Positions 26,289-34,839 of a stretch of 64,000 nt of DNA are shown piece by piece. Position 1 is the first letter of the stretch; each line of letters starts with the position of its first letter. The notes under the pieces are model-generated. The model was not told the DNA's origin. It did no database searches and was given only the letters and a program-made list of their open reading frames with translations. The position numbers and the translations under genes are program-made. Source of the stretch: Tepidimonas taiwanensis (GTDB lineage: Bacteria > Pseudomonadota > Gammaproteobacteria > Burkholderiales > Burkholderiaceae_C); assembly GCF_020162115.1 (NCBI RefSeq), contig NZ_CP083911.1:1550001-1614000 (forward strand), given 5' to 3'.

Positions 26289-27749
26289 ATGCCGCAGACC
26301 ATCAACACCAACATCATGTCGCTGACGGCGCAGCGCAACCTCAACACCTCGCAAATGGGCATGAGCACCACGATTGCCCGTCTGTCGTCGGGCCTGCGCA
26401 TCAACAGCGCCCGCGACGACGCCGCGGGGCTGGCCATCGCCGAGCGCATGACCACCCAAGTGCGCGGCCTCAATCAGGCCGTGCGCAACGCCAACGACGG
26501 CATCTCGCTGGCGCAAACCATCGAGGGCGCGCTGGGCTCCTCGGCCTCCATCCTGCAGCGCATCCGCGAACTGGCCGTGCAGGCCGCCAACGGCTCCAAC
26601 TCCGGGGCCGACCGCCAAGCCCTCAACGCCGAGGCCAACCAGCTCGTCGCCGAGCTGCAGCGCATCGCCGACACCACCGAATTCAACGGACTCAAAGTCC
26701 TCAACGGTGCCTTTGGTGCCCAGACCTTCCAGGTCGGGGCCAACGCATACCAAACCATCACCGTCGGCGGCGCGGACGCGCGCACCAACAAGTACGGACT
26801 CAACACGCTGGTCAGCGCAGCGGCAGTACCCAACGCGTCGGCAGGCTACAACGCAGGCACACTGACCATCGCCGGTCTGACGACCAAAACCGTCTCGATC
26901 GCCAACAACGATACCGCCAAAGTGGTGGCCGACCGAATCAACGCGGTCTCGGCCGAGACGGGGGTCACCGCCAGCGCCCGCAGCCTGGCCACGCTGGACT
27001 TCCAGGCCACCGGAGCCTACAGCATCAGCATCACGTCCGCCAACTCGTCCGCGGTCACGATCTCGTTCAATGTCAGCAACGTCGACTCATCCGAAGGTTT
27101 GGCGCAAGCCGTCAATGAGATCAACAAGGTCTCAGCGCAGACGGGCGTGTCGGCCAAGCTCAACGAGGCCGGCGACGCGATCTTGCTGGAAAACGCCACG
27201 GGTAGCAACATCACCATTGCCAATGGGGCCAGCAGCGCCGGCACCGCCACCTTGGCCCAGGGGCGTCTGGACAACCAAGGCACCTATGTGGTGAGCACAG
27301 CGGCCACCTTGGCCTTGGGTGGTTCCGCCACCTCGCTGGGCTATGTGGCGCTGGATTCGGCCACTGGGTTTGCAGTCTCGCAAACCGGAACCAACGTCTT
27401 TGCGGCGGCTAACAACACTTCGAATGGTGACAACACTGTCAACACCATCAGTCTGACCACGTTCGACAAGGCCAGCATGGCCATCCGTATCGTGGATCAA
27501 GCCTTACAAACCATCTCGGCCCTGCGCGCCAACTACGGCGCGTTGATGAGCCGTTTTGAAAATACGATCACGAATTTGCAAAACACCAGCGAGAACTTGG
27601 CAGCCGCGCGCAGCCGCATCCAAGACGCCGACTTCGCCGCTGAGACCGCCGCCCTCAGCCGCGCCCAAATCCTGCAGCAGGCGGGCACCGCCATGGTCGC
27701 GCAAGCCAACCAGCTCCCCCAAAACGTCCTGCGCCTGCTGCAAGGGTAA
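26289..27749 (+). CDS. fliC: flagellin (copy 2)
   Basis: A 486-residue flagellin paralogous to the gene at 23097. The first 150 or so residues differ from copy 1 at only a few positions (Thr for Ala at 28). The variable middle and C-terminus diverge more, the tail ending VLRLLQG rather than VLALLR. GGAG precedes the ATG. I could not find a convincing sigma-28 promoter in the 147 bp after the fliD terminator, so its regulation may differ from copy 1. A strong terminator follows. Confidence 0.96.
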   Translation: MPQTINTNIMSLTAQRNLNTSQMGMSTTIARLSSGLRINSARDDAAGLAIAERMTTQVRGLNQAVRNANDGISLAQTIEGALGSSASILQRIRELAVQAANGSNSGADRQALNAEANQLVAELQRIADTTEFNGLKVLNGAFGAQTFQVGANAYQTITVGGADARTNKYGLNTLVSAAAVPNASAGYNAGTLTIAGLTTKTVSIANNDTAKVVADRINAVSAETGVTASARSLATLDFQATGAYSISITSANSSAVTISFNVSNVDSSEGLAQAVNEINKVSAQTGVSAKLNEAGDAILLENATGSNITIANGASSAGTATLAQGRLDNQGTYVVSTAATLALGGSATSLGYVALDSATGFAVSQTGTNVFAAANNTSNGDNTVNTISLTTFDKASMAIRIVDQALQTISALRANYGALMSRFENTITNLQNTSENLAAARSRIQDADFAAETAALSRAQILQQAGTAMVAQANQLPQNVLRLLQG

Positions 27750-27813
27750 GCAGATACGGCAGCTGCCGTTACGTGGCCATATCATGTGGCTGGCGCACAC
27801 GCGCCGTGCACGG

Positions 27814-27837
27814 AGCCGGGAACACCCCGGCTTTTTT
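27814..27837 (+). terminator. terminator after fliC2
   Basis: AGCCGGG (27814-27820), a 5-nt loop, CCCGGCT (27826-27832) and a run of six Ts: a textbook terminator 65 bases after the second flagellin gene. Confidence 0.92.
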
Positions 27838-27977
27838 GTTGCTATCGCTGATAGTCGTTGCATGAGACAGGCGTGATAGCACGTCGGCAACCGGAGCCGG
27901 AATGTGTCCGCTACGCTAAAGTGTGAACTGCTCCCGTGTGCGGTGGCTCTTCATCGCAAGCGAGAAACGCGTATGCG

Positions 27978-28004
27978 CTCAAGGAGTCCAGCCGATGACC
28001 GATA
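27978..28004 (+). promoter_or_regulatory. candidate sigma-28 promoter of fliS
   Basis: TCAA (27978-27981), exactly 15 bp, ACCGATAA (27997-28004): 10 of 12 consensus bases with correct spacing. It lies 38 bases before the fliS start at 28043, which argues against the longer in-frame fliS start at 27995. Confidence 0.6.
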
Positions 28005-28042
28005 AACCGCTCAGACACCCACCTGTGACACGGAGCAGCAAG

Positions 28043-28435
28043 ATGTACACCTCTCCCACCCAACGTTCGGTCAACGCGTATACCCGTCAGGCCATGGCCA
28101 CACGCGTGGCCGCCGCCACCCCGCACGAGCTGATCGGCATGTTGTTCGAAGGGCTGCAGCAAAGTCTGCTCAGCGCCAAGGGGGCGATCGAACGCGGCGA
28201 CATCCCCGCCAAGGGCGCGGCCATCGGCAAGGCGGTACGGATCCTGGACGAGGGGTTGCGCGCCGCGCTGGACCCGCAGGGGGGCGAACTGACGGAAAAC
28301 CTGCGCGGGCTGTACGACTATTGCCTGCGGCGGCTGACGGAGGCCAATTTGCGCAACGACGCGGCGATCATCGACGAAGTACGGGGCCTGTTGGAGCCGA
28401 TTGCGGACGCGTGGAACCAGATCCGCCCCCAATGA
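28043..28435 (+). CDS. fliS: flagellin export chaperone FliS
   Basis: A 130-residue FliS, the four-helix chaperone that binds the C-terminus of flagellin in the cytosol and stops early polymerisation. Family features are the N-terminal Tyr-rich start (YTSPTQRSVNAYTRQ), ATPHELIGMLFEG and the C-terminal LRLTEAN-type helix (LRRLTEANLRND). GGAG precedes the ATG at 28043. Its stop overlaps the next start codon as ATGA. Confidence 0.95.
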   Translation: MYTSPTQRSVNAYTRQAMATRVAAATPHELIGMLFEGLQQSLLSAKGAIERGDIPAKGAAIGKAVRILDEGLRAALDPQGGELTENLRGLYDYCLRRLTEANLRNDAAIIDEVRGLLEPIADAWNQIRPQ

Positions 28436-28803
28436 TGCCCGACCCGATGCCCCCAGCAACACCCCGCGAAGCCCGCATCATGAACACCCCCGCCACGACT
28501 AGCCCCGCCAATGTGCTGGATTTCTACAAAGCCCTGGAAGCCGCGAGCGCGCGCATGCTGGAAGCCGCGCAGCTCGACGACTGGGACCGCGTCGTCGAGC
28601 TGGAGGGCGTGTGCGCGGTGCTGATCGAGCGGCTGCGCGAGCAGGCCGAGCGCGCTCCGCTGTCGCCCCAGGAGCGCGCGGAAAAGCACCGCATCATGCT
28701 GGCGATCCTGCGGCATGACGCACAGATCCGGGCGCTGGCCGAACCGTGGCTGGAGGTGTGGGACGACGCAGGGCTGGGTACGCGGCCGCCGCTGTTGCAC
28801 TGA
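28432..28803 (+). CDS. fliT: flagellar protein FliT-like
   Basis: A small helical protein (123 residues from 28432, 107 from an alternative ATG at 28480). Sequence is poorly conserved but size, helical character (VLDFYKALEAASARMLEAA, DDWDRVVELE) and position after fliS fit FliT, the chaperone of FliD and, in some species, an FlhDC antagonist. The ATG at 28432 overlaps the fliS stop as ATGA; neither start has a good ribosome binding site. Confidence 0.75.
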   Translation: MMPDPMPPATPREARIMNTPATTSPANVLDFYKALEAASARMLEAAQLDDWDRVVELEGVCAVLIERLREQAERAPLSPQERAEKHRIMLAILRHDAQIRALAEPWLEVWDDAGLGTRPPLLH

Positions 28804-28895
28804 TGCCCCAAAGATGGCGTTGCTGCCGCGTGTCCGCGTAACGGTCGGTGGGCGTGACCGTACGCCATCGCTGAGGGCGCCATCGCGGACAGTCG

Positions 28896-29294
28896 TCACA
28901 CCTGCATGTTCATCACGTCGGTGTAAGCCTGCATCATGCGGTTGCGCACGTGCAGCGCGGCCTGAAAGCCGATTTGCGCCTTCTGCATCGCGACCATCGT
29001 TTCCTCCAGGCTGACGCTGCGGTCGCCCGCCTGGACGCGGTTTTGCAGCTCGCTGGCGCGGTTCTGCGCGGCGCTGACGTCCTGCAGCGCGGTGCGCAAC
29101 GCGTCACCGAACCCGCGTGTGGGGGCGACGGCGGAAGTCGGGAGCGACGCGCCGGTAGCAGCGGGGGCGACACCCGACGCGCCCGCGGGGTTCATCGCGG
29201 CCTTCGCGGCCAAGGCTTTTTGCGCGGCGCGCAGCGCGGCGGCCTGCGCCGGGCTCATCGACGCGGTGGTCATGGGAAGCAGTCGCAGGTCCAT
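28896..29294 (-). CDS. fliE: flagellar MS-ring/rod junction protein
   Basis: A 132-residue FliE, the adaptor between MS ring and rod. The conserved C-terminal half is clear: SLEETMVAMQKAQIGFQAAL followed by VRNRMMQAYTDVMNMQV. The N-terminal half is Ala-rich and longer than in enterobacteria (104 residues). It is transcribed divergently from fliF, as in many proteobacteria, and shares a 147-bp control region with it. Confidence 0.95.
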   Translation of the reverse strand: MDLRLLPMTTASMSPAQAAALRAAQKALAAKAAMNPAGASGVAPAATGASLPTSAVAPTRGFGDALRTALQDVSAAQNRASELQNRVQAGDRSVSLEETMVAMQKAQIGFQAALHVRNRMMQAYTDVMNMQV

Positions 29295-29393
29295 GGCGGC
29301 TCCGATCGATGGTGTGGGGTGGCGCTAAGGATGGCCTTGATCGTAGGGCCGCGACCCCGCGCAACATAAGCGCAAAGAGGCCGACGAACGGCC

Positions 29394-29440
29394 GGCTGTT
29401 CGGGCTTTAGCGCGCGGCACCGCGTTTTGATAATGCGGCG
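29394..29440 (+). promoter_or_regulatory. bipartite element upstream of fliF, shared with fliL
   Basis: TCGGGCTTT (29400-29408) and GATAATGCGGC (29429-29439), 29 bp apart start to start. The same pair with one base in the second half changed to C and one to A occurs before fliL at 36025-36065. GATAAT could be a -10 box; if so, the fliF transcript would have almost no leader. Confidence 0.5.
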
Positions 29441-29441
29441 C

Positions 29442-31172
29442 ATGGCTACCACGACGACCGCTGTTGCCGAACTGGAACCCGCCCTGCCCGCCGAAGGGGA
29501 GCGCACGCCGCCGCTGTTGGCCGGCTGGCAGCGCCTGAGCACTGCACGCAAGGTGTCGCTCGGTGCCGGGGTGATCGCGCTCGTCGCCCTGCTCGCCACG
29601 GCCTTCTATCTGATCAACCGGCCGGACTACCGGGTGCTGTACGCCAACCTGTCGGACAAGGACGGTGGCGCGATCCTGGCGCAGTTGTCGCAGATGAACG
29701 TGCCGTACAAACACGCCGACGGCGGCAACGCGATCCTGGTGCCGGCCGACCGCGTCAACGACGTGCGCATGAAGCTGGCGAGCCTGGGCTTGCCGAAGGG
29801 GACGGTGACGGGGTTCGAGCTGATGGACCACACGCGCCTGGGAATGACGCAGTTCCAGGAGCGGGTCAACTTCCAGCGCAGCCTGGAGGGGGAGCTGACG
29901 CGCACGATCCTGTCGCTGAGCTCCGTCGCGGACGCGCGCGTGCATCTGGCGCTGCCCAACCAGAACGGCTTTTTCCGCGAGCAGCAGAAGCCCTCGGCCA
30001 GCGTGCTGCTGACGCTGCACCCGGGGCGTACGCTGGACCGCGCCCAGGTGGCGGGCATCGTGCACCTGGTGGCCAGTTCCGTGCCGGAGATGGACCCGAA
30101 GGCGGTGAGCGTCATCGACCAGCACGGGGCGCTGCTGTCGCAGCGGGACGAAGGCGGCCTCGGCGCGGATGCGCGGCAGATCGAGTACGTGCGCACGCTG
30201 GAGCAGATGTACACGCAGCGCATCCTGGACCTGCTGGAGCCGGTGGTCGGGCGCGAGAACGTGCGCGCCGCGGTGACGGCGGACGTGGACTTCTCGCTGA
30301 CGGAGCGTACGAGCGAGCAGCACCGCCCGAACCAGGGCGATGAGCCCGCGGCGGTGCGCAGCTCGCAGACGGTGGAAGAAGGCGTGGCCGCTGCCACCGG
30401 ACCGGCCGGCGTTCCCGGAGCGGTGACCAACGTGGCACCGGGGGCGACCAACGCCCCGATCAACGGTCCCGGCGCGCCGGTGGGCGTCGTCGGCCAGGAC
30501 GGCACCGGCGCGGACGCCCGCCGCCGCCGCGAGCAGGTGGTGAACTACGAGGTGGACAAGACCATCTCCGTCACGCGCGGCGCGACCGGCACCATCCGCC
30601 GCGTGACCGCCGCGGTGGTGATCAACCACCTGCCCAACCCGGACGCGAAGAAGGGGCCGGCGACCGCGGCGCTGCCGCCGGAGCGGCTGGAGCAGATCCA
30701 GGCGCTGGTGCGCGAGGCGATCGGCTTCAGCGCCGAGCGCGGCGACTCGGTCAACGTGGTCAACGCACCGTTCAACGCCACCAAGCCGGAGCCGGTCGAG
30801 GTTCCGTGGTACCAGAGCCCGGACACGATGGAGCTGGTGCGCAGCCTCGCGCCGTCGCTCGGGTTGCTGGCGGTGGCGTTGATCCTGTACTTGGGGATGG
30901 TGCGCCCGGCGCTGAAGATGATGCAGCCGCCGCCGGCCGCACCGGTGACCGCCAGCGCCGAGGGCGCGGCCGCCCTGCCCGCCCCCGGCAGCCAGCTGCA
31001 GGCCGTCGTTGGCGAGGTGGTGGAGCGCCCCGGATTGCCCGAACCGGTGCACAATGAACCCAGCCCCGAGGAGCTGCGGCTGGCGGATGCGCGCCGTCTC
31101 GCGAAGGAAAATCCGGTCGCCGTGGCCAACATCATCAAGGGCTGGATCAGCGGTGAGGGGGCGGCCGCCTGA
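29442..31172 (+). CDS. fliF: flagellar MS-ring protein
   Basis: A 576-residue FliF that forms the MS ring in the inner membrane. Two transmembrane segments flank the periplasmic ring-building motifs: about residues 36-57 and 470-490. RPDYRVLYANLSDKDGGAI and the GFELMDHTRLGMTQFQE block are standard. The C-terminal RLADARRLAKENP... helix should bind FliG. The ATG at 29442 fits the family; an ATG at 29433 and a TTG at 29427 are also in frame, and no Shine-Dalgarno is obvious. It heads fliFGHIJK. Confidence 0.96.
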   Translation: MATTTTAVAELEPALPAEGERTPPLLAGWQRLSTARKVSLGAGVIALVALLATAFYLINRPDYRVLYANLSDKDGGAILAQLSQMNVPYKHADGGNAILVPADRVNDVRMKLASLGLPKGTVTGFELMDHTRLGMTQFQERVNFQRSLEGELTRTILSLSSVADARVHLALPNQNGFFREQQKPSASVLLTLHPGRTLDRAQVAGIVHLVASSVPEMDPKAVSVIDQHGALLSQRDEGGLGADARQIEYVRTLEQMYTQRILDLLEPVVGRENVRAAVTADVDFSLTERTSEQHRPNQGDEPAAVRSSQTVEEGVAAATGPAGVPGAVTNVAPGATNAPINGPGAPVGVVGQDGTGADARRRREQVVNYEVDKTISVTRGATGTIRRVTAAVVINHLPNPDAKKGPATAALPPERLEQIQALVREAIGFSAERGDSVNVVNAPFNATKPEPVEVPWYQSPDTMELVRSLAPSLGLLAVALILYLGMVRPALKMMQPPPAAPVTASAEGAAALPAPGSQLQAVVGEVVERPGLPEPVHNEPSPEELRLADARRLAKENPVAVANIIKGWISGEGAAA

Positions 31173-31199
31173 GCCAGCCGCGGCAACGGGTGAGCGGAC

Positions 31200-32201
31200 A
31201 TGGCAGACACCGACGACGGACTGCAGGACGCGGCCATCTTCCTCATGTCGCTGGGCGAGGAGGAGGCCGCGGAGGTCTTCAAGCACTTCTCGCCCAAGGA
31301 GGTACAGCGCTTGGGCGAGGCAATCGCGCGCATGCGCGTCGTACCCAAGGAAAAGGTACAGTCGGTCATCGAGCGCTTCACGCGCGAGGCGCAGTCGCAA
31401 AGCCTGCTGGTGTCGGACACCGATAATTACGTCCGCGCCGTGCTCCGGCGAGCGTTGGGTGACGACAAAGCGGCGCTGCTGATCGACCGCATCCTGCAGG
31501 GCGGCGACGTCTCGGGCATCGAGAGCCTGAAGTGGATGGACCCGATCTCGGTGGCGGAGCTGCTGCGCAACGAGCACCCGCAGATCCTGGCGGCGATCCT
31601 CGTGCACCTGGACCAGGACCACGCGGCCAACATCCTGAAACACTTCACCGAACGCACCCGCAACGAGGTGATGCTGCGCATCGCAACGCTCGAGGGCATC
31701 CAGCCCACGGCGCTCAAAGACCTGAACGAGGCGCTGTATCAAGTGCTCGCCGGCGGCGACAAGATCCGCAAGAGCTCGCTGGGCGGGATCAAGACCGCGG
31801 CCGAGATCATCAACCTGCTGGGCGCGAGCCTCGAGGCCAGCGTCATCGATTCGATCCGCGAGCAAGACCCGGATCTGGCGCAGAAGATCATGGACAAGAT
31901 GTTCACCTTCGAGGACCTGCTCAAGCTCGACAACAAGTCGCTGCAGATGGTGCTCAAGGAGGTGTCGTCGGACCAGCTGGTCGTCGCGCTCAAGGGCGCG
32001 TCGCAGGAGCTGCGGGAAAAAATCCTCTCCAACATGTCCAGCCGCGCGGCCGAGGCGCTCAAGGAAGACCTGGAGTCGCGCGGGCCGGTGCGACTGTCGG
32101 AGGTGGAGGCGCAGCAGAAGGAAATCCTGAAGGTGGTGCGCCGACTGGCCGACGAGGGCCAGATCGTGCTGGGAGGAGGCGGCGACGATGCCTTCGTCTA
32201 A
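31200..32201 (+). CDS. fliG: flagellar motor switch protein FliG
   Basis: A 333-residue FliG, the rotor protein that contacts the stator. The EHPQ motif (LLRNEHPQILAAIL) lies in the middle domain and the C-terminal domain carries the charged torque helix (SDQLVVALKGASQELREKIL). Length is standard (E. coli 331). Its 3' end overlaps fliH by 14 bp. Confidence 0.97.
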   Translation: MADTDDGLQDAAIFLMSLGEEEAAEVFKHFSPKEVQRLGEAIARMRVVPKEKVQSVIERFTREAQSQSLLVSDTDNYVRAVLRRALGDDKAALLIDRILQGGDVSGIESLKWMDPISVAELLRNEHPQILAAILVHLDQDHAANILKHFTERTRNEVMLRIATLEGIQPTALKDLNEALYQVLAGGDKIRKSSLGGIKTAAEIINLLGASLEASVIDSIREQDPDLAQKIMDKMFTFEDLLKLDNKSLQMVLKEVSSDQLVVALKGASQELREKILSNMSSRAAEALKEDLESRGPVRLSEVEAQQKEILKVVRRLADEGQIVLGGGGDDAFV

Positions 32202-32916
32202 CCGGGGCACGCACCCGTACCAGCGCTTTATCCCGCGCGAGGAAGTGCAGGCGGTCGTCGCGTGGGCGTTCGAGCCCGTCAGCGACGAGGAGCGGGCGGC
32301 GCGCGCCGCGCCTGCCCCGCCCGAAGAAGAAAAAGAGCCCACCTTCAGCGCGGAGGAGGTGGAAGCTGCTCGGGCGCAGGCGTTCGCCGAGGGTTTCGAA
32401 CAGGGCCGCCAGACCGGGGCCCAGGAGGCGCGGGACGCGCTGCAGGAGCCGCTGCGCCAGCAGGCGCGCGAACACGCCGAGCGCATCGCGGCGCTGCTGC
32501 AACAGGCACAGGAGCAGCTCGACGCCGTCCAGCGCGAACTGGCCGACCAGGTGTTGCTGCTGGCCTGCGACATCGCGCGGCAGGTGGTGCGCCGCGAGCT
32601 CGCGCAGCCGCTGGGGCCCGTGCGGGCGGTCGTGGAGGAAGCGCTGGGGATGCTCACCGACGACGCGCGCCCGGCGGTGCTGCGGCTGCACCCGGACGAC
32701 GCCCAGCGCCTGCAGCCGCACCTGGGCGACGCGTTGCAGCGCCAGCGCGTGACGCTGCAGCCCGACGCACGCCTGACGCCCGGCGGGTGTGTGCTGGAGA
32801 CGGCGCTCGGCTCGGTGGACGCGACGGTGGAGCGGCGCTGGGTGCGGGCGGTGGGCAACCTCGGGCTCGACCTCTCGTGGGCCGACGACGAGCCGCAGGA
32901 GGGTGGCGATGCCTGA
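32188..32916 (+). CDS. fliH: flagellar export ATPase regulator FliH
   Basis: A 242-residue FliH, the stalk protein that binds the export ATPase FliI and restrains it. The N-terminus contains the conserved Trp segment (VVAWAFEPV), then a long coiled region with GxxxG-like small-residue spacing (FAEGFEQGRQTGAQEARD). The C-terminal half matches the V-type ATPase E-subunit-like domain. It overlaps fliG by 14 bp and fliI by 8 bp. Confidence 0.93.
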   Translation: MPSSNRGTHPYQRFIPREEVQAVVAWAFEPVSDEERAARAAPAPPEEEKEPTFSAEEVEAARAQAFAEGFEQGRQTGAQEARDALQEPLRQQAREHAERIAALLQQAQEQLDAVQRELADQVLLLACDIARQVVRRELAQPLGPVRAVVEEALGMLTDDARPAVLRLHPDDAQRLQPHLGDALQRQRVTLQPDARLTPGGCVLETALGSVDATVERRWVRAVGNLGLDLSWADDEPQEGGDA

Positions 32917-34372
32917 CCGCAGCACGTGGGAGCGCTTTCTGGCGGCGGCGCGGCAGGCTGCGAGCCAGCCGACGCCGCTGGAGGCGAGCGGCCGCCTGAC
33001 GCGACTCGCCGGCCTGGTGCTGGAGGCGCAGGGCATCCGCGCGCCGGTGGGCTCGCAGTGCCTGATCGACCCCAACCCCGACCCGCTCGCCCCGCCCCCG
33101 CCGAACGACCCGGCGGTGCTGGCGGAGGTGGTGGGCTTTGCCGGCGACCGCGCGTACCTGATGCCGGCGAGCGAGATGCTGGGCCTGGCCCCGGGCGCGC
33201 GGGTGCGGCCGCTGCCGCCGTACCGCCCCCGGCCGCGCCTGGGCGACGAACCCCACCCCATCGTCCCGAACGACCGCGGCGTGCTGCGCGTGCCGATGGG
33301 GGACGGCCTGCTCGGGCGCGTCGTGGACGCCTACGGCCACCCGCTCGACCACGGCGGCCCGCTGCAGGGCGTGCAGTCGCAGCCGTTGGAGCGGCCGCCG
33401 ATCAACGCGATGAACCGCGCCCCGATCCGGCGGGCGCTGGATACCGGCGTGCGCGCGATCAACGCGCTGCTGACCGTCGGGCGCGGCCAGCGGCTGGGGC
33501 TGTTTGCGGGCTCCGGCGTGGGCAAGAGCGTGCTGCTCGGCATGATGGCGCGCTACACGCAGGCGGACGTGATCGTCGTCGGGCTGATCGGCGAGCGCGG
33601 GCGCGAGGTCAAGGAATTCGTCGAGGATATCCTGGGACCGCAGGACCGCGGGCGCGCGGTCGTCGTCGCCGCCCCGGCCGATGCGCCGCCGCTGGTGCGG
33701 CTACAAGGGGCGCATTACGCCACCGCGATCGCCGAGCGCTTCCGCGACGACGGGCGCCACGTGCTGCTGCTGATGGACTCGCTGACGCGCTACGCGATGG
33801 CGCAGCGCGAAATCGCGCTGGCCATCGGCGAGCCACCGGCCACCAAGGGCTACCCGCCCAGTGCCTTCGCGCGGCTGCCGCAACTGGTGGAGCGCTCCGG
33901 CAACGGGCCGGAGGGCGGCGGCTCGATCACGGCGTTCTACACCGTGCTGTCCGAAGGCGACGACCAGCAGGACCCAGTGGCCGACGCCGCGCGCGCGATC
34001 CTCGACGGACACGTCGTGCTCTCGCGCGCGCTGGCCGAGTCGGGCGTGTACCCGGCCATCGATATCGAGGCGTCGGCCTCGCGCGTGATGCACAACGTCG
34101 TGACACCCGAGCATTGGGCACTGGCGCGGCGCTTCCGGCAACTCTACTCGCGCTACCAAAAGAGCCGCGACCTGATCCAGCTCGGCGCGTACGTGGCCGG
34201 CAGCGACCCCGAGACTGATCTGGCGATCCAGCTCCACCCGGCGATGCAGGCCTTCCTGATGCAGGACATGCGCGAGGGAGCGCCCTTCGACGACAGCGTG
34301 CAGCAGCTCGCCGAGGTGTTGCGCCCCGCGACCGGCGCGGCCGCGCGTGCGGCGGCAGGAGGCCGCGCATGA
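32909..34372 (+). CDS. fliI: flagellum-specific ATP synthase (export ATPase)
   Basis: A 487-residue FliI, the hexameric cytosolic ATPase of the flagellar type III export gate. Walker A AGSGVGKS is at 200-207, the GERGREV segment follows near 230, and Walker B VLLLMDSLTRYAMAQRE lies near 288. The ATG at 32909 overlaps the fliH stop. The protein is a little longer than E. coli FliI (457) because of N-terminal Pro-rich inserts. Confidence 0.97.
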   Translation: MPDRSTWERFLAAARQAASQPTPLEASGRLTRLAGLVLEAQGIRAPVGSQCLIDPNPDPLAPPPPNDPAVLAEVVGFAGDRAYLMPASEMLGLAPGARVRPLPPYRPRPRLGDEPHPIVPNDRGVLRVPMGDGLLGRVVDAYGHPLDHGGPLQGVQSQPLERPPINAMNRAPIRRALDTGVRAINALLTVGRGQRLGLFAGSGVGKSVLLGMMARYTQADVIVVGLIGERGREVKEFVEDILGPQDRGRAVVVAAPADAPPLVRLQGAHYATAIAERFRDDGRHVLLLMDSLTRYAMAQREIALAIGEPPATKGYPPSAFARLPQLVERSGNGPEGGGSITAFYTVLSEGDDQQDPVADAARAILDGHVVLSRALAESGVYPAIDIEASASRVMHNVVTPEHWALARRFRQLYSRYQKSRDLIQLGAYVAGSDPETDLAIQLHPAMQAFLMQDMREGAPFDDSVQQLAEVLRPATGAAARAAAGGRA

Positions 34373-34839
34373 ACCGCCCGCGCGACTTGGGGCCGCTGCT
34401 GACACTGGCGGAACGCCGCCGCGACGAGGCGGCGCAGGCGCTCGCCCACGCGCGCCGCGAACGCGCGAGCGCCGAGGCCCAGATGCAGCAGCTGCAGGCC
34501 TACACGCGGGACGCCGATGCCCGCTGGCGCGACCGCACGCGCACGGGCGTCACCCCCACGCTGCTCGCCACGCACCGGCAGTTCATGCTCAAACTCGAAG
34601 ACGCCGTGCGCTACCAGACGGACGTGCTGCAGCAGCTGGATCAGCGCATCGGCCAACTGCTGGGCGCGCTGGCCGAGGCCGAGCGCGAGCTCGCCGCGCT
34701 GCAGCGCGTGCAGCAGCGTTGGTTGCACGACTGGCAGCGCCGCCAGCAGCGGCTCGAGCAAAAGGCGACCGACGAAATGGCCGCCACGCTGCACCGCCAC
34801 CGCCACACCCGCCACCCCGACGAAGGAGGTCCGCGATGA
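34369..34839 (+). CDS. fliJ: flagellar export protein FliJ
   Basis: A 156-residue, almost fully helical protein rich in Ala, Arg, Glu and Gln, fitting FliJ, the coiled-coil part that sits in the FliI ring and activates the export gate. The N-terminal LLTLAERRRDEAAQALA segment is family-like. It overlaps fliI as ATGA and fliK as ATGA, so it is translationally coupled on both sides. Confidence 0.9.
   Translation: MNRPRDLGPLLTLAERRRDEAAQALAHARRERASAEAQMQQLQAYTRDADARWRDRTRTGVTPTLLATHRQFMLKLEDAVRYQTDVLQQLDQRIGQLLGALAEAERELAALQRVQQRWLHDWQRRQQRLEQKATDEMAATLHRHRHTRHPDEGGPR

Noticed and set aside
29411..29430. Sigma-54 promoter before fliF (CGGCAC...TTTGA)
   Set aside because: It lacks the GC of the -12 element and would start transcription inside or after the start codon.
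29325..32858. A minus-strand open frame of over 1,100 codons opposite fliF-fliG-fliH
   Set aside because: It is antisense to clear flagellar genes, has Arg/His/Leu-rich composition typical of reversed GC-rich codons, and no family similarity.
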